Below are positions 13,621-23,568 of a stretch of 64,000 nt of DNA, in pieces. The notes under the pieces were generated by a model. It was not told the origin of the DNA. It worked only from the letters and a program-made list of their open reading frames with translations, and searched no databases. Source of the DNA: Aquila chrysaetos chrysaetos (lineage: Eukaryota; Chordata; Aves; Accipitriformes; Accipitridae); assembly GCF_900496995.4 (NCBI RefSeq), contig NC_044004.1:6076001-6140000 (forward strand), in the 5' to 3' direction. Positions within the stretch are counted from its first letter, which is position 1. The number at the start of each line of letters is the position of its first letter. Made by a program: the position numbers and the translations under genes.

Positions 13621-13668
13621 TGATGTCAAAGGGGGAATTTTTTTTGATGGCAAAGGGGGATTTTTCCC
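13621..13668. repeat. 24-bp tandem duplication
   Basis: Two adjacent 24-bp copies beginning TGATGTCAAAGGGGGA and TGATGGCAAAGGGGGA, each followed by a T-run. Confidence 0.85.
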
Positions 13669-14224
13669 CCCTGGTGTAATTCCTATTTTTTTTTTCCCCC
13701 TTTTTAGGCACAAGAGATTCCTGCCAGATGCATGACTTGTGGAGGCAGCTCCCACACAAGGTATTTATATATTTATATGTATATGATGGGAACGTGGCAT
13801 TGAAAGACCTGAAGTTTCAGGCAGAAGATAAGGGGAATTTCCCATTTCCTATTTGTTTCAGTGGAAGTTGCCCGGGAAGAGTCTGCAGCAGGACTAGGAC
13901 CAAGAGCTGCAAGATACGGCACTGGAAAGTAGCTCCTTAAGATGAACATGTCCAGGGAAAACATCTGCTATTTAACACTATGACTGAGCAAGTTTTGATG
14001 CCTGGGAATGATCCCTGGCACTGCTTAAATTACAGGGATGGGTAAAGCGGATCCGCTCCAGCCGTGCATACGTTTTTCACTGAGCATCTTGGGTGCTACT
14101 GGGATCGCTGGGCTGAACATCCCAGCACGGGGCCAGAATTGCTGGATAATGCTCAGGAAGCTGGTGTCTGCGGGTAGTGCTAAGGGAGCTTTCTGTAATA
14201 GCTAGTAATGATGGAACAGGCGGG

Positions 14225-14230
14225 TTTATT
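14225..14230 (-). terminator. THNSL2: Candidate poly(A) signal of THNSL2
   Basis: A minus-strand AATAAA lies 214 bp past the stop codon and is the first canonical hexamer downstream. Its use has not been shown; it is inferred from position and sequence. Confidence 0.6.
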
Positions 14231-14443
14231 CAGGGTTTCAATCAGTTTTTATGAATTACTAGGAAGAAGGGGATACAATTGCAGAGCTCTTTACTGAAAA
14301 TGTTATGAAATCGTCTATATAATTCAACAGCGAAGTGTGTTCTTGCTAATAACTCATTGCATGGAGAGCAGAGGCTCTTCTCCCAACGTAACACTGGGCT
14401 CTCCTGGGAATGGAAAAGCATCGGCCAGCTGTGCCCCAGTAGC

Positions 14444-14672
14444 TCAGGTCTGCGTGACTCCCTGCCCAGCAATCCCCCGCCGCCGTGCCACGGCTTCGAT
14501 CTGCTCCCGGAGTGCCTGTGCCCAGTCCTGTCCCCGCTCCAGGGGGGTGGACCTGGTCTCCATCGCCGTTAAGGCAGTGATTTCAGGGGGGAGCTGGGGA
14601 ACCAGGCCAGCTCGGAGCAGGGCGTCCTGAAATTTGGCTGCGGAGGCTGGAGCTAAGCAACACCGGGGCATG
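14444..14672 (-). CDS. THNSL2: THNSL2 coding exon 8 with stop
   Basis: 229 nt from acceptor ccttctcag to TGA at 14446-14444. It encodes [13 protein letters not shown], the conserved C-terminal block, and ends VTQT. The intron before it (14673-14795) is only 123 bp. Confidence 0.94.
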
Positions 14673-17600
14673 CTGAGAAGGAAAGAAAGGCAAGAAAACT
14701 TTTGATATAAGCGAGCCCTGAGCTGGAGGTGCTGCAGGAGCAAAGGGAGAATTGATGCTCTGGTCCCCGACGCTCCCGACCACAGCTTTCCTTACCTATT
14801 CGGCTGCGAGTAGTGGTAGTGAGCAGCCACGGCAGAGTGGGGACACAGCAGGTAGCGGTTTTCCTCCCAGCAGCGCTGCACGGCTCGCACGATGTCCTCG
14901 TCGGAGGCTGAGCATGAGCGTAGGGTCTCAGACAGCTGCGGCCCCAGGGGAAACGGGTTGGTTTGCACAGGGCATCACCACCCCATGGGTTATCCAGCCG
15001 GGCTTGTGCCACGGGCAGTCGGAAAAAGCAGTTGGAAATAGGGATGCTGGAGGATGGGGTTCCTTAGGGACTGAAGGGAAAGGGGTTGCTGCTGCAGCCG
15101 GGAGATGAGGCACTGCTGGAAAGGGCGCAGGTCCGGGGTGCGAGCAAGGGGTTTCCATCCCCAGGTGCTGGGACCGTGGGAGGAAAGGAGCTGAGATTCA
15201 GCCCCTCAGCTCTGCACTGCTATTTGCAGGCTCCAAGGGAGTTTCTGAGAGCTTGTAAAACCCACCCCAGTGTAATAGCTCTTCTTTCTTTTAATAATGC
15301 AATTTTTTAGTATTTATTTTGCTGCTGCGCAAGCAGGAGCGGGTGCTGGGCAAAGGATGCTCAGTGGGGGACGACACGCGTTGGATGGGAAGAGGCAGGA
15401 CTTTGCATCTGGCCCAAAGAGCCTCACAACTCCTATGTTTGTTTTTCTCTTGTACTTCTCTCAGCTTTGTGTTTGTGCTCCCATTTGGGACAACGATGAA
15501 TTGCAGCACCGATCCCAGCAGACACACTCCCAAAGGGCACACTCGGTTTGTGCTGGCACCTGCTGCACGAAGCCTCAGTGCACAGCCGATGCCGGCACTG
15601 GAGTGGCCAAGGAAGGGGTGGCTGCATGTTCTACTTAAATAATTGTAGGCAGTTTTTAATCAGTTTTGCAAAGAAGAAAGAGGTTTCTTTAAAAAAAAAA
15701 TAATTAAAAAGGGGGTTTTAACATCTCCATGAGCACACACTGATATAAAACTCCTCTGGCCTCACACTTAAGTTTTTGGTTGGAAACTCTCCACTACGAT
15801 TTTTTTATTCTGAAAATGAGTTGAAAACAAGTGGTAGCAGTAAATCTCCTTACACACGTATACACACGGCACTGCATGCGTGAGGAACTGACCTTTCTGT
15901 GCAAATCCTCCGGCAGCTTAAGGCTTTTCGACACGCTGAATCGCTCCATCAGCATTTTCGTCAGGCGGCTGTCGGAGCCCAAGAGCAGCCAGAGGATCCT
16001 CTCCATGTTGTAAGGTTCCTGGGATAACAAGGCAATAGGTGAGCAGCGGAAATTTGAGCATCTGTCTCAGGGGGAGAGCACCTGTGTGGATTCTCTGATG
16101 TCTAATTAGGGTTGAGGTCCTAGTGCCACGTTTTTCTTGGTGGAAGCTGGGGTGGGCTTTGTGTCTTCCCCCCTCATACCTACATCCCAAGACAAGCCTT
16201 TGGGAACACGATGTCTTTCAGACCTCTGACCTGTCAGAGCAGTCTGGCAGTGACCATCAAATTAAAAAAAACCCTAATGAAGGGATGACTGATAAATCAA
16301 CAGTGTGACCACATCTGTACAATCACCTTGAGGAACCCAGGCTAATAACACACTATGTATTTGAGAACCAGAAATATCCAGCTGTTTACTCGGTGTTGTA
16401 GATGCTGCTGTGAGTCACCCAGCTCCCGCGTGACTTAATGAGACACCCAGCTCCCTGCAGGGCTGACTGATAATCTTTATGAACGTATAAGGCACATATA
16501 GGGCCTGACTGGCCTGTATGGCTATGTAGCAATCGGCGTTGCAACACTGCAGCAAAACTTGGTGCAAGACCGTACAGGAGGGTCCCAAACAAATTTCACT
16601 GCTCACTGTCTCATTCCTGCATGCTCACAAGCACCAGAAAATGTTCATCCAGGTGGTTTGGCCAAGATACTTTGTAGGGACGGACAGGACAAGGGGCACG
16701 GGCTACCAAGTCCTCACCACATCTCCTGGGTTCAAGTCCTGGTCTTGGATGAGCTCTTTATATCTTTTAGGAGCTGACAGTGCCTGTGACCTTTTGTCTC
16801 TCCATCCTGTCCTACCTTGGTGAGTCATCAGGACTTACTCAGCCTTTCGTGTCCTAATCTGGGTGGTTTATGGCCTGAGTCCTGTTCTTCATCTTCCCAC
16901 CACCATCTCCCAGAGCCTCCAGCCTGTAATCTTCAGTCTAGTCTGGGTGTAGTCTGCCCTTCGCTTTAGGCTGTCCCCTGTTTTAGGCTGTCCTCTGCTT
17001 CCAAACCTGACTGTCCTGAGAAACTATGTGTCAGCCTGCCTGGACGTCGATGACCTGCTACTGGAGATGCCTCCAGCACCGTCCTCCTGACACCCCTTCT
17101 CCTGCCCTTCCTTCTGCTGCTCCCACATCCAGGCCTTCCCCTTCACCCTCCATTTGTACCAGCCTTATGGTTTCCACTACAGGTCACTACATTGGCACCA
17201 GTAAGTCAAACTGGGCCAGGACACTGGTGCAAGCACTGGCCTTGCCATTTAAGTTATTAGCCATCTCTCTGGTCTGATTTTGTCCTATGCCACTAGAGTT
17301 GTCCAGGAGAACGCTGGGGGCCAGTTTGGAGGACAGGTCATGCTGGGGACTGTTCCCAAGGAAAGCTGTGGCGTGTGGACATGAGCTGCACGGTGCTTCC
17401 AGAGAACAGCCCCTGTTTGGCTTTAGGTACTGCAAAGACACAGAATCTGCTGTGATTCTCCTGGGATTGCTCCTTACAAGGCTCATCCACACTAGAATTT
17501 CTGCTTCACCTTCAACTCTTCCGTTAGTGTTTAACTGGAAAGTTTTCTCTGCTTTAGCTTAGTCTGCAGAAGAGGCAACCTAAAGAGGTTGTGCAATCTC

Positions 17601-20600
17601 CATCCTTGAAATTTTCCAACCCCTGACTGGACAAAGCCCTGAGCAACCCGGTCTGACCTCAGGGCTGACCTTGCTTTGAGCAGGTCACAACTACAGACCT
17701 CCTAAATTCCCCTCCAGCGTGATTGATCTGTTGAGCTATGGAAATATTTGCATGGATGCTTCAGATGTGAGCTGAACAACGATGTCCCATGCAGCCATGG
17801 AGAGGGATGTGCAGAGGGATACACTCGTCCAGCTCCTCGGGAATCTCTGGGCATCACCTTGCCTGGCTCCCTTCATTCATGATCCCCAAGTCTGGCACAC
17901 GCTTAGGTGCCTCAGTGGACCAGTGCTACTGAAGGGACACAGGACAAAAGCAGAGCCCAGCTACCCTTTGAGCTCTGAGGAGCCCAAAAAATTCATGCCT
18001 CGGAAGGAAAGTCAAGCTGCAGACCACAGCAGCCTGGTGACGGTGGCATAATGACTTCGTGACTGCAAAGCATGGCAGTTCCTCCAGGCTCCCAGGTCCT
18101 CCTAATGTGTTTGAACAGCTTTTGGAAAATCCAGGTAGCTTAGGGCCACAGTGATCCAACACCAAGTGTTTCACACTTTGGTCACTTGTTTGGAAGCAGA
18201 TCCATTCCCTGTGGATCACAGGGTAGGTATGAAATGGGAGGTATTTGCTTCCAGGTGTTTGGTTTCTGCACCTTCATGACTTTTCATTTCTGAGGCCTTT
18301 GCCTGCCTGCCGAGACTTGTTTTGCTCTGAGCAAGCTGCAGATGGCCATAGATGAGGCATTTCTTCTGGACTTCCCTACCTTCTTCCTGGTCTCTTCTCT
18401 TGCTTTTGGTGGAGCTTTTCAGAAGCATCAACAAAACGCCTGAGACATGATGGGATTTATAATTTTCTAAGTGTGTGTCACATTTTGAGAAAACGTCCCT
18501 CTTGCTAACCTCGCACATAACGAAACCCCAGACACCCAGCATTTAACAATGAAGATTACAAAGTCAAGCCCTGAAAAGCGAGGAGGAAGGTGTTTGATCT
18601 ATCTCAGCTCAGCAGTCTGCAGCATAAATGCTCAATATGAGTCACACCTCTTAATGCATCACTGAGAGGCACTGCCAGTGGCAGAATTATGCTTTCATAA
18701 ACCAGGTAGAACAGAGTACAAGGAAAAAAATTATAAAAATATATATTTGGTATTTTCCCATTTTGGCCAATTCATTACATACCTGAATATCCATGGCTGA
18801 TGCTAATGTAGCCTTCACGCTCTCTGACAGTGAGAAATCTCCATGTTGAACAGTCCTATGAATGATGTCATTGCTGTTAACCACGGCAACAAGTTGAATC
18901 GGGAGACCCATTTTCTGGGCAATACAGCCAGCTAGAAAAAAAGTGAAAAAATACATGCATGCTTGATGAAGAAACATTCAAAGGAGATTTAGCAAAGAAG
19001 TCATTGTACAAATTGATTGAGCATACAGTCCAGAAGCAGACACAAGCGACATTCCCTAACGGACTCTGAGATACCCATCTTTAACATTTTGATAGAGCAC
19101 CAGATTATAAAATCCAGGGATGCAATGCTCCCACCTGCCATCGAACACTGACCCTTGGGCATCTCCACATTTAAAGATGGATGGGAAGGGGACCAAGAGG
19201 TCAGACAGCTGCTGTTCAAGGAAGAGAAATGAAACTTTTGGGCTCTTGCAGCTTATTTATGCTGCCTCAGATGGGCAGCCTGGAAGGGCAGTGAATGCAA
19301 TTGAGTACATTGAATCCTTTATTGCTTTCATAAGACAGTTGTATGCCTATTTTGGGATTGAGGCAATCAAGGACTCACATTTAGAAGGCCAGATTATGCA
19401 ATTAAGAGTGGTTCTCTTGACTGCGCGCTACCATGCAAACCAGAGTAGGACCAGGCAGGACTCCACACCTCTGTTAATGTCTCACTTAGGAAACCAGAGC
19501 CACAGTATTTTCCCTCTTTTCTGGATCAAACACATTCTGTCCTCTTCTAATGTGCTCATCCTGAAGATAGCTACAGTCATCATCAAAGGGTGGTTTGGGA
19601 TTTTCTGCACCTTGCAAATCATCAGTGACACCCGAATGAGTAATAGCCATACATGAGTAATAAAATATAAGTGGTTCTGAAGAAATCCTACCAGAGAGTG
19701 GGTGTTTTAATAAATAGCAATACCCAGTATCTGTAAAGTGCTTTTAGTCCATAGCTCACAGCACTCTCTCTCTTCCTTATCTGACCTATCTTTTTTCCCT
19801 TCACCTGTGATATTTCCTCCTCCTCCTGTTGGCACAACAATTTCCACCATTGGCAGTGGGGTGGTATCCAGGGATGGGGCGCACTGAAAGTAAGCATAGA
19901 AGTGGTGAGCAATCTGCACCATAATCCTAGACCAATTGACCGAATTCAAGCTCATCAGATTGTATTTTCTGGCAAAATCAACATCAGTGAACAGTTCCTT
20001 GATGGGCTCATCGATTTCATCGCTGTTCCCATGAGCTGTCAAAAGGAGAATGGAAAGATTAGATCTGCCAACATCAGCGCATCAGGCACAAGGTATTTCT
20101 GCTCAGAAATAGGGCCAGTCTCAAGCCCTGGGGTTTTCTGCGGCCAGGGCCGTCCTGAGCTGCCCATCTGCCTCAGGGGCTGTATGAGCCGGGGGTTGAG
20201 TAGCACCGCGTGGATGCCGGGTGGTTTCTGCAGACACTACACTCTGGGTTCTTGCTTATACCAAGTATATATTTGCCAGGAAGGCAAATGCCTGCATCCC
20301 CTCTGAGATGCCAAGGTGAGACCCGGCTGAGCAGAGGAGTCCATGGGGACAGCTCAAGCATCCAGTGGTGATTCCGAACCGTGGGGACGGCACAGCGGTA
20401 GGGGATGGACCACCCGTGAAGGTGAGGGGACAGAGGGAAGGGGTGACTCTTGATCCTTTTAGTGCCAAGAAACGGTGCTGAATTCAGTGCAGCTAAACAC
20501 CAACCGCCTGCATGGAGGCAGCTTTGATCTGTGGCCAGGAGAAAAGGAAGCCTTGACCCACTTGGTCATCAAATTGGGGATGTCTGCTACAGGCTCCTGT

Positions 20601-22293
20601 GAGCCAGATTGCCATCATGGTCACCATGCCCAGACATGACCCAGCTGGCTGCAGCTGCTAAAGCAGCAGGCCCCTGAGACTTTTAGGGTCATGGTTTCGA
20701 CACAGCAAGGCCATAAACTGGACAATCCAACAGCAGTGCCAACCAGCAAAGACGTGGACGTTGTCTTCAATGACAGTGGTCATCTGAAGTTCCTGTATCT
20801 GGGTGCAGAACCCCTTGGGCAGCACAACAAAGATGTCCACGTTCTTCTGCCCTCTCACACTTTCGATGGCCGAGCTCCCCGTGTCCCCAGAAGTCCCTGT
20901 TTCAAAGTGAGGGAGAACCCAAAAAAGCAAAAAATTGATGCGTCAGTCAAACGTGCATCTCTGCAATTTAAGAAAAAGATGCAGAAATGCTCCATGAGAT
21001 GTTTTTGTGGCCCCAGCATTGCCCGGAGATCACTCACCAGCCACCCACAAGGCAATACTACCCTGGGGCATCAATGGGAAGGGCCATGGGATGATGGCCG
21101 TCAAGGTAAAGACCTGCCCAGAAATTTTACCCCCCCACAAAAAGGCATACTCACCCACCAGAATACTGACGTGCTGCTTTTTTTTCTCCAAGAAGTACTG
21201 TAAAAACTGTCCTGTGCAGGACAAGGACAGATCCTTAAATGCGTAAGTAACCCCGTGCCAGAGCTCCAAAACATTCAGCCCATCTTTCAGCCTGGACAGA
21301 TGGACGACGTCCTTGTGTCTGAACCTGCTGAAGGCCCTGTCAATCAGGTCTAGAGGGAAAATGGTTAGAGGGGCTGTTAGATTGGGTAGAGGAGTATTTT
21401 TCTGACCCATGGTTTCCTGCATCTGTGCTCTTCATGCTCCTGGGAAGCTTTCTGCACACCCAAAGACTCTCAGTTGCTGGAGATGTGACAGATATCCAAC
21501 AAGTTATTCTTAGTTATTAGGAGTAAACCAGCCCAGCTTTATTGTGTTCGATAGCTCTAGGGCAAGTAACCCCAGAGGACAGCCGACACAATCAGAGCAA
21601 ACGGTGTTAAAACACAAAATACAGGAAACCCAAATTTTATCATAACACGCCATTGAGACAGAGGTTGTAGCTGCCCTCTGGTGGAAGCGATAGCTGTTAA
21701 GTGTTAAAAACATTAAAAATCAGATCTCGGCGAGAGCGTGGAGCAGCCGAAAGCTCTGGTGGGAGGGCAGGTCAGCAGAGCAGCAGGGTCCCCCAGCAAC
21801 AAGCAGGGCCACGGCATCAGCCATCGCTATCGCAGTCACCAGAATCCCTATTTGCACACAGGGGACACCTTTTCCAGGAGGTAACAAATACCAGCGGGGT
21901 GACAGAGGAGAATAGGGTAGAGAAAGGAGCAGGCAATGGTGCAGCAGGCTCCATCCTCTGGTGGGGGGGGCTGTGAAGAGGATGGGGCAAAGGCAGGCAA
22001 ATGCATCTGAACGCCCCAAAAATCCTCGTGCGCACCCCGGCGAGCAGCTCTGTGCACGGTTGAGGCTCACCGTTGAGCGTGCTCCGCGGGACCAGCTCAG
22101 CCGTGACGAAGAGGGAGCACAGCTCCTTCACCAGCTCCCGGTAGGGAAGGCGGCTCCACCTCCGAAGGGTGTCCCGGTCCAGCGAGGGGATGCGCTGGGG
22201 CACGAAGAGGCCCCCGTCGGGTGCGTAGCCGGAGAAGAGGGCTCCCTCGAAGTCGACGGCCCCCGCACCTCCCCGCGTGCTGACGTACTCCAT
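14444..22293 (-). CDS. THNSL2: THNSL2, threonine synthase-like 2 (whole coding span, 8 exons)
   Basis: The spliced frame is 1446 nt (481 aa plus stop; human protein about 484 aa). Coding exons in transcript order: 22293-22071, 21349-21155, 20896-20744, 20035-19805, 18931-18783, 16018-15893, 14935-14796, 14672-14444. All introns are GT-AG and the phases join without a break. The family is a fold-type II PLP enzyme related to threonine synthase. The mouse homologue acts as a phospholyase on O-phosphohomoserine and O-phosphothreonine rather than making threonine. Visible landmarks are the N-terminal YVSTRG motif, the Schiff-base lysine K113 in YAFKD, the TSGDTG loop at about 141-146, and a glycine-rich PLP-phosphate loop GGGGN at 261-265. 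The frame is intact, so the gene looks functional. Points of note are a weak donor after exon 3 and Glu where human has Val at the exon 5/6 joint ([10 protein letters not shown]). Identification rests on strong similarity along the whole length. Confidence 0.96.
14796..14935 (-). CDS. THNSL2: THNSL2 coding exon 7
   Basis: 140 nt, acceptor gccgcag and donor gtaagg. It encodes [15 protein letters not shown] through [17 protein letters not shown], matching the family block [16 protein letters not shown] of the human protein. Confidence 0.94.
15893..16018 (-). CDS. THNSL2: THNSL2 coding exon 6
   Basis: 126 nt (42 codons, both ends phase 0), acceptor tcccag and donor gtcagt. It encodes [17 protein letters not shown] to LPEDLHRK. 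The first residue is Glu where the human protein has Val. Confidence 0.94.
16080..16148 (-). pseudogene. Fragment of a C2H2 zinc-finger coding sequence in THNSL2 intron 5
   Basis: On the minus strand this stretch reads SFHQ, then seven unrelated residues, then [12 protein letters not shown]. The last twelve residues are the standard helix and inter-finger linker of a vertebrate tandem C2H2 protein (the second zinc-ligand His, then HTG). No Cys pair or next finger is visible, so it is a decayed piece and not an exon. It lies 62 bp before the acceptor of THNSL2 exon 6. The name of the parent gene cannot be told. Confidence 0.6.
17585..17705 (+). mobile_element. Degenerate CR1 fragment in THNSL2 intron 5
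   Basis: Contains CR1-like blocks reading 'gactggacaaagccctgagc' and 'accttgctttgagcaggt', but lacks an intact tail. Confidence 0.75.
18783..18931 (-). CDS. THNSL2: THNSL2 coding exon 5
   Basis: 149 nt from acceptor ttctag to donor gtatgt. It encodes [14 protein letters not shown] through ASAMDIQ, including [17 protein letters not shown]. It ends in phase 0. Confidence 0.95.
19805..20035 (-). CDS. THNSL2: THNSL2 coding exon 4
   Basis: 231 nt, acceptor ttttgacag and donor gtgaag. It encodes [12 protein letters not shown], the conserved [12 protein letters not shown] block and the glycine-rich phosphate-binding loop VPTGGGGN. Confidence 0.95.
20744..20896 (-). CDS. THNSL2: THNSL2 coding exon 3
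   Basis: 153 nt. It carries [12 protein letters not shown] and [17 protein letters not shown], both highly characteristic of the family. The acceptor is canonical (aaacag). The donor is read as CTG|gttggc because only this choice keeps the frame and restores the family spacing into HGNSDE of the next exon. It matches the GT and +5G but not +3, +4 or +6. Confidence 0.9.
21155..21349 (-). CDS. THNSL2: THNSL2 coding exon 2 (PLP lysine)
   Basis: 195 nt between a ctctag acceptor and a gtgagt donor. It encodes [10 protein letters not shown] through HVSILVG. The motif [12 protein letters not shown] supplies the predicted PLP-binding lysine, K113. Confidence 0.95.
21671..21684 (-). promoter_or_regulatory. 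CTCF-like motif in THNSL2 intron 1
   Basis: Minus strand CCACCAGAGGGCAG agrees with the CTCF core consensus CCASYAGRKGGCRS at 14 of 14 positions. Confidence 0.6.
22071..22293 (-). CDS. THNSL2: THNSL2 coding exon 1
   Basis: Starts MEYVSTRG and ends at a phase-1 GT donor (gtgagcc). It encodes residues 1-74 plus the first base of codon 75, including the family block [16 protein letters not shown]. The ATG has G at +4. A pyrimidine-rich AG acceptor sits only five bases upstream of the ATG, so this is probably the second exon of the mRNA. Confidence 0.94.
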
Positions 22294-22679
22294 GGGTGCT
22301 GGGGGAAGGCACCGCGGTCACTGCCAAGGCCCCAGAGCATCCCCCCCTCCAGCGGGAACAGCCCCGCGTCCCAAGCTGACTCCCCCCAAAACTTCCCATG
22401 GGGACAGACAGAACTCCTCAGGGAAGAAAACGCCTCTTCCCCCGAAAAAAAATCTCACACCGTGGGGAGCTAGAGCAGACAGAGCCGGCGGAGGACACGC
22501 AGCGTTTTGCAGGCAGTGGGAACGCTGGCCTGAGATTTGCACCGAGGTCCCACTTTCCCTGCGCCCTTCCCACCCTGCCCCGGAGACGCTTCTCAGCCTG
22601 AGCAAAAGCCCCGACAGCGCAGAAGTCACTGCGCAAGTACGTCATGTCCCCTGCAGGCTATTTGCAAAAGCTGGAGTTT

Positions 22680-22730
22680 AAAAATTTAAAAAAAAAAAAA
22701 ACAAAAAAAAAAAACAAAAATAAAGAAATA
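22680..22730. repeat. A-rich low-complexity tract
   Basis: About 50 bp of almost pure A with a few C and T. It could be the decayed tail of a retroposon or simple sequence; no parent element is recognisable next to it. Confidence 0.8.
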
Positions 22731-22839
22731 TGGTTTTAGAGCAGGCTGATTTTGTTCAAAGGTGTTAAACTAAGGACAGGATTTAACTCAGTGTAGGAAA
22801 GGCTGAGCTAAATCCACCAGATTCATGCAAATCCCACGG

Positions 22840-23190
22840 AGGGAGAGCCCCCCTCTCACCCCGATCCCATGAACCCCCCCAGCCGTTCCCACCTCGGGCA
22901 CTCCGGCCAACGGTGCAGCCCCTCGGCACGGCCACGGGCCTCCCGACCCCACGCAGGGGCAGGAAAGCGGCCAAGCAACTCCCTGCCACCAACTCCACTC
23001 GCAACCTGGCCACCCTTTTCGCACTTGCGCTCACGGAAAAATTCTCCCCGTTGCAACCCGCCAACGTTTCCCCTCGCTGCGGAGCAGCCGGAGGAGGAGG
23101 CGGCCGCCCTGCACCGAGCCTGGGAATAGGAATATGCGGGAAAGATGGAGCCGAGCTGCTCCTGGTGGTGCCGGGCATCGGGGCAAGGGG
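22840..23190 (-). promoter_or_regulatory. CpG-rich segment, likely THNSL2 promoter / non-coding first exon
   Basis: This is GC- and CpG-rich DNA 550-900 bp upstream of the THNSL2 ATG, bordered on its left by A-rich sequence (22680-22730). Because exon 1 has a splice acceptor just before the ATG, a non-coding first exon and transcription start should lie upstream, and this is the best place. No TATA box is evident, as usual for CpG promoters. The exact start site cannot be read from sequence. Confidence 0.45.
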
Positions 23191-23383
23191 CAGCAGGCAT
23201 GAGCTGCAGCTGGGGAGAAATCTGTTTAAATATTAGGAGACAGATTTTAACCGTGAGGGTGATCAAGGATGGGGCGTAGAGAGCTTCTTGTCTCCGGTAT
23301 TACCCCAGAGAAACTCAAAATTCAACTGGGGAAGCACCGAGCCACCTGATTTAACTGTGTGGTTGGGTTTAAATTTGAGATTG

Positions 23384-23452
23384 AACCTGCTTAAAGCAGG
23401 GTTTGGGTCAGAAACCTCCAGAGGTCCCTTCCAACTAAAATCAGTCTGTAAG
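23384..23452 (+). mobile_element. Degenerate CR1 3' fragment
   Basis: Short match to the CR1 end: 'cctgcttaaagcaggg', 'cctccagaggtcccttccaa' and a final 'tcagtctgta'. It lies about 1.1 kb upstream of the THNSL2 start codon. Confidence 0.75.
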
Positions 23453-23504
23453 TCAGCTGTGCAAAGCCAAGTGTTCAACCTGCGAGGCTGGGATGTCATA
23501 ACAG

Positions 23505-23568
23505 CCCCGTCCCACCGATGGGGAAACTGAGGCACGGGAGGGAGAGGGGACATGCACGAGGCTGCGCA
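23505..23568 (-). mobile_element. MIR-like SINE fragment
   Basis: The block 'gatggggaaactgaggcac' is the reverse complement of the MIR core region. Flanking bases agree only weakly. Confidence 0.6.

Larger units (their letters stand above)
1..14224. other. Non-coding region downstream of THNSL2
   Basis: No gene, spliced or unspliced, is recognisable on either strand. GC-rich blocks (1-2150, 3840-4700, 7250-8000, 9030-9420, 12100-13550) alternate with AT-rich ones (3240-3800, 4900-5160, 6100-6420, 8330-9050, 10600-11050). Long open frames such as 2-823 (plus) and 3837-4664 (minus) have no family motif and match chance expectation for GC-rich DNA. A human neighbour beyond THNSL2 is FOXI3, but no forkhead sequence is present here. 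Embedded repeats and motifs are listed separately. Confidence 0.7.

Noticed and set aside
16660-16760. Possible tRNA because of a B-box-like GGTTCAAGTCC
   Set aside because: The flanking bases cannot form a T-stem and no matching A-box or acceptor stem is found upstream.
21957-21970. Another CTCF-like match (reverse of CCATCCTCTGGTGG)
   Set aside because: Misses two of the most constrained core positions (GGC), so it is not listed as a site.
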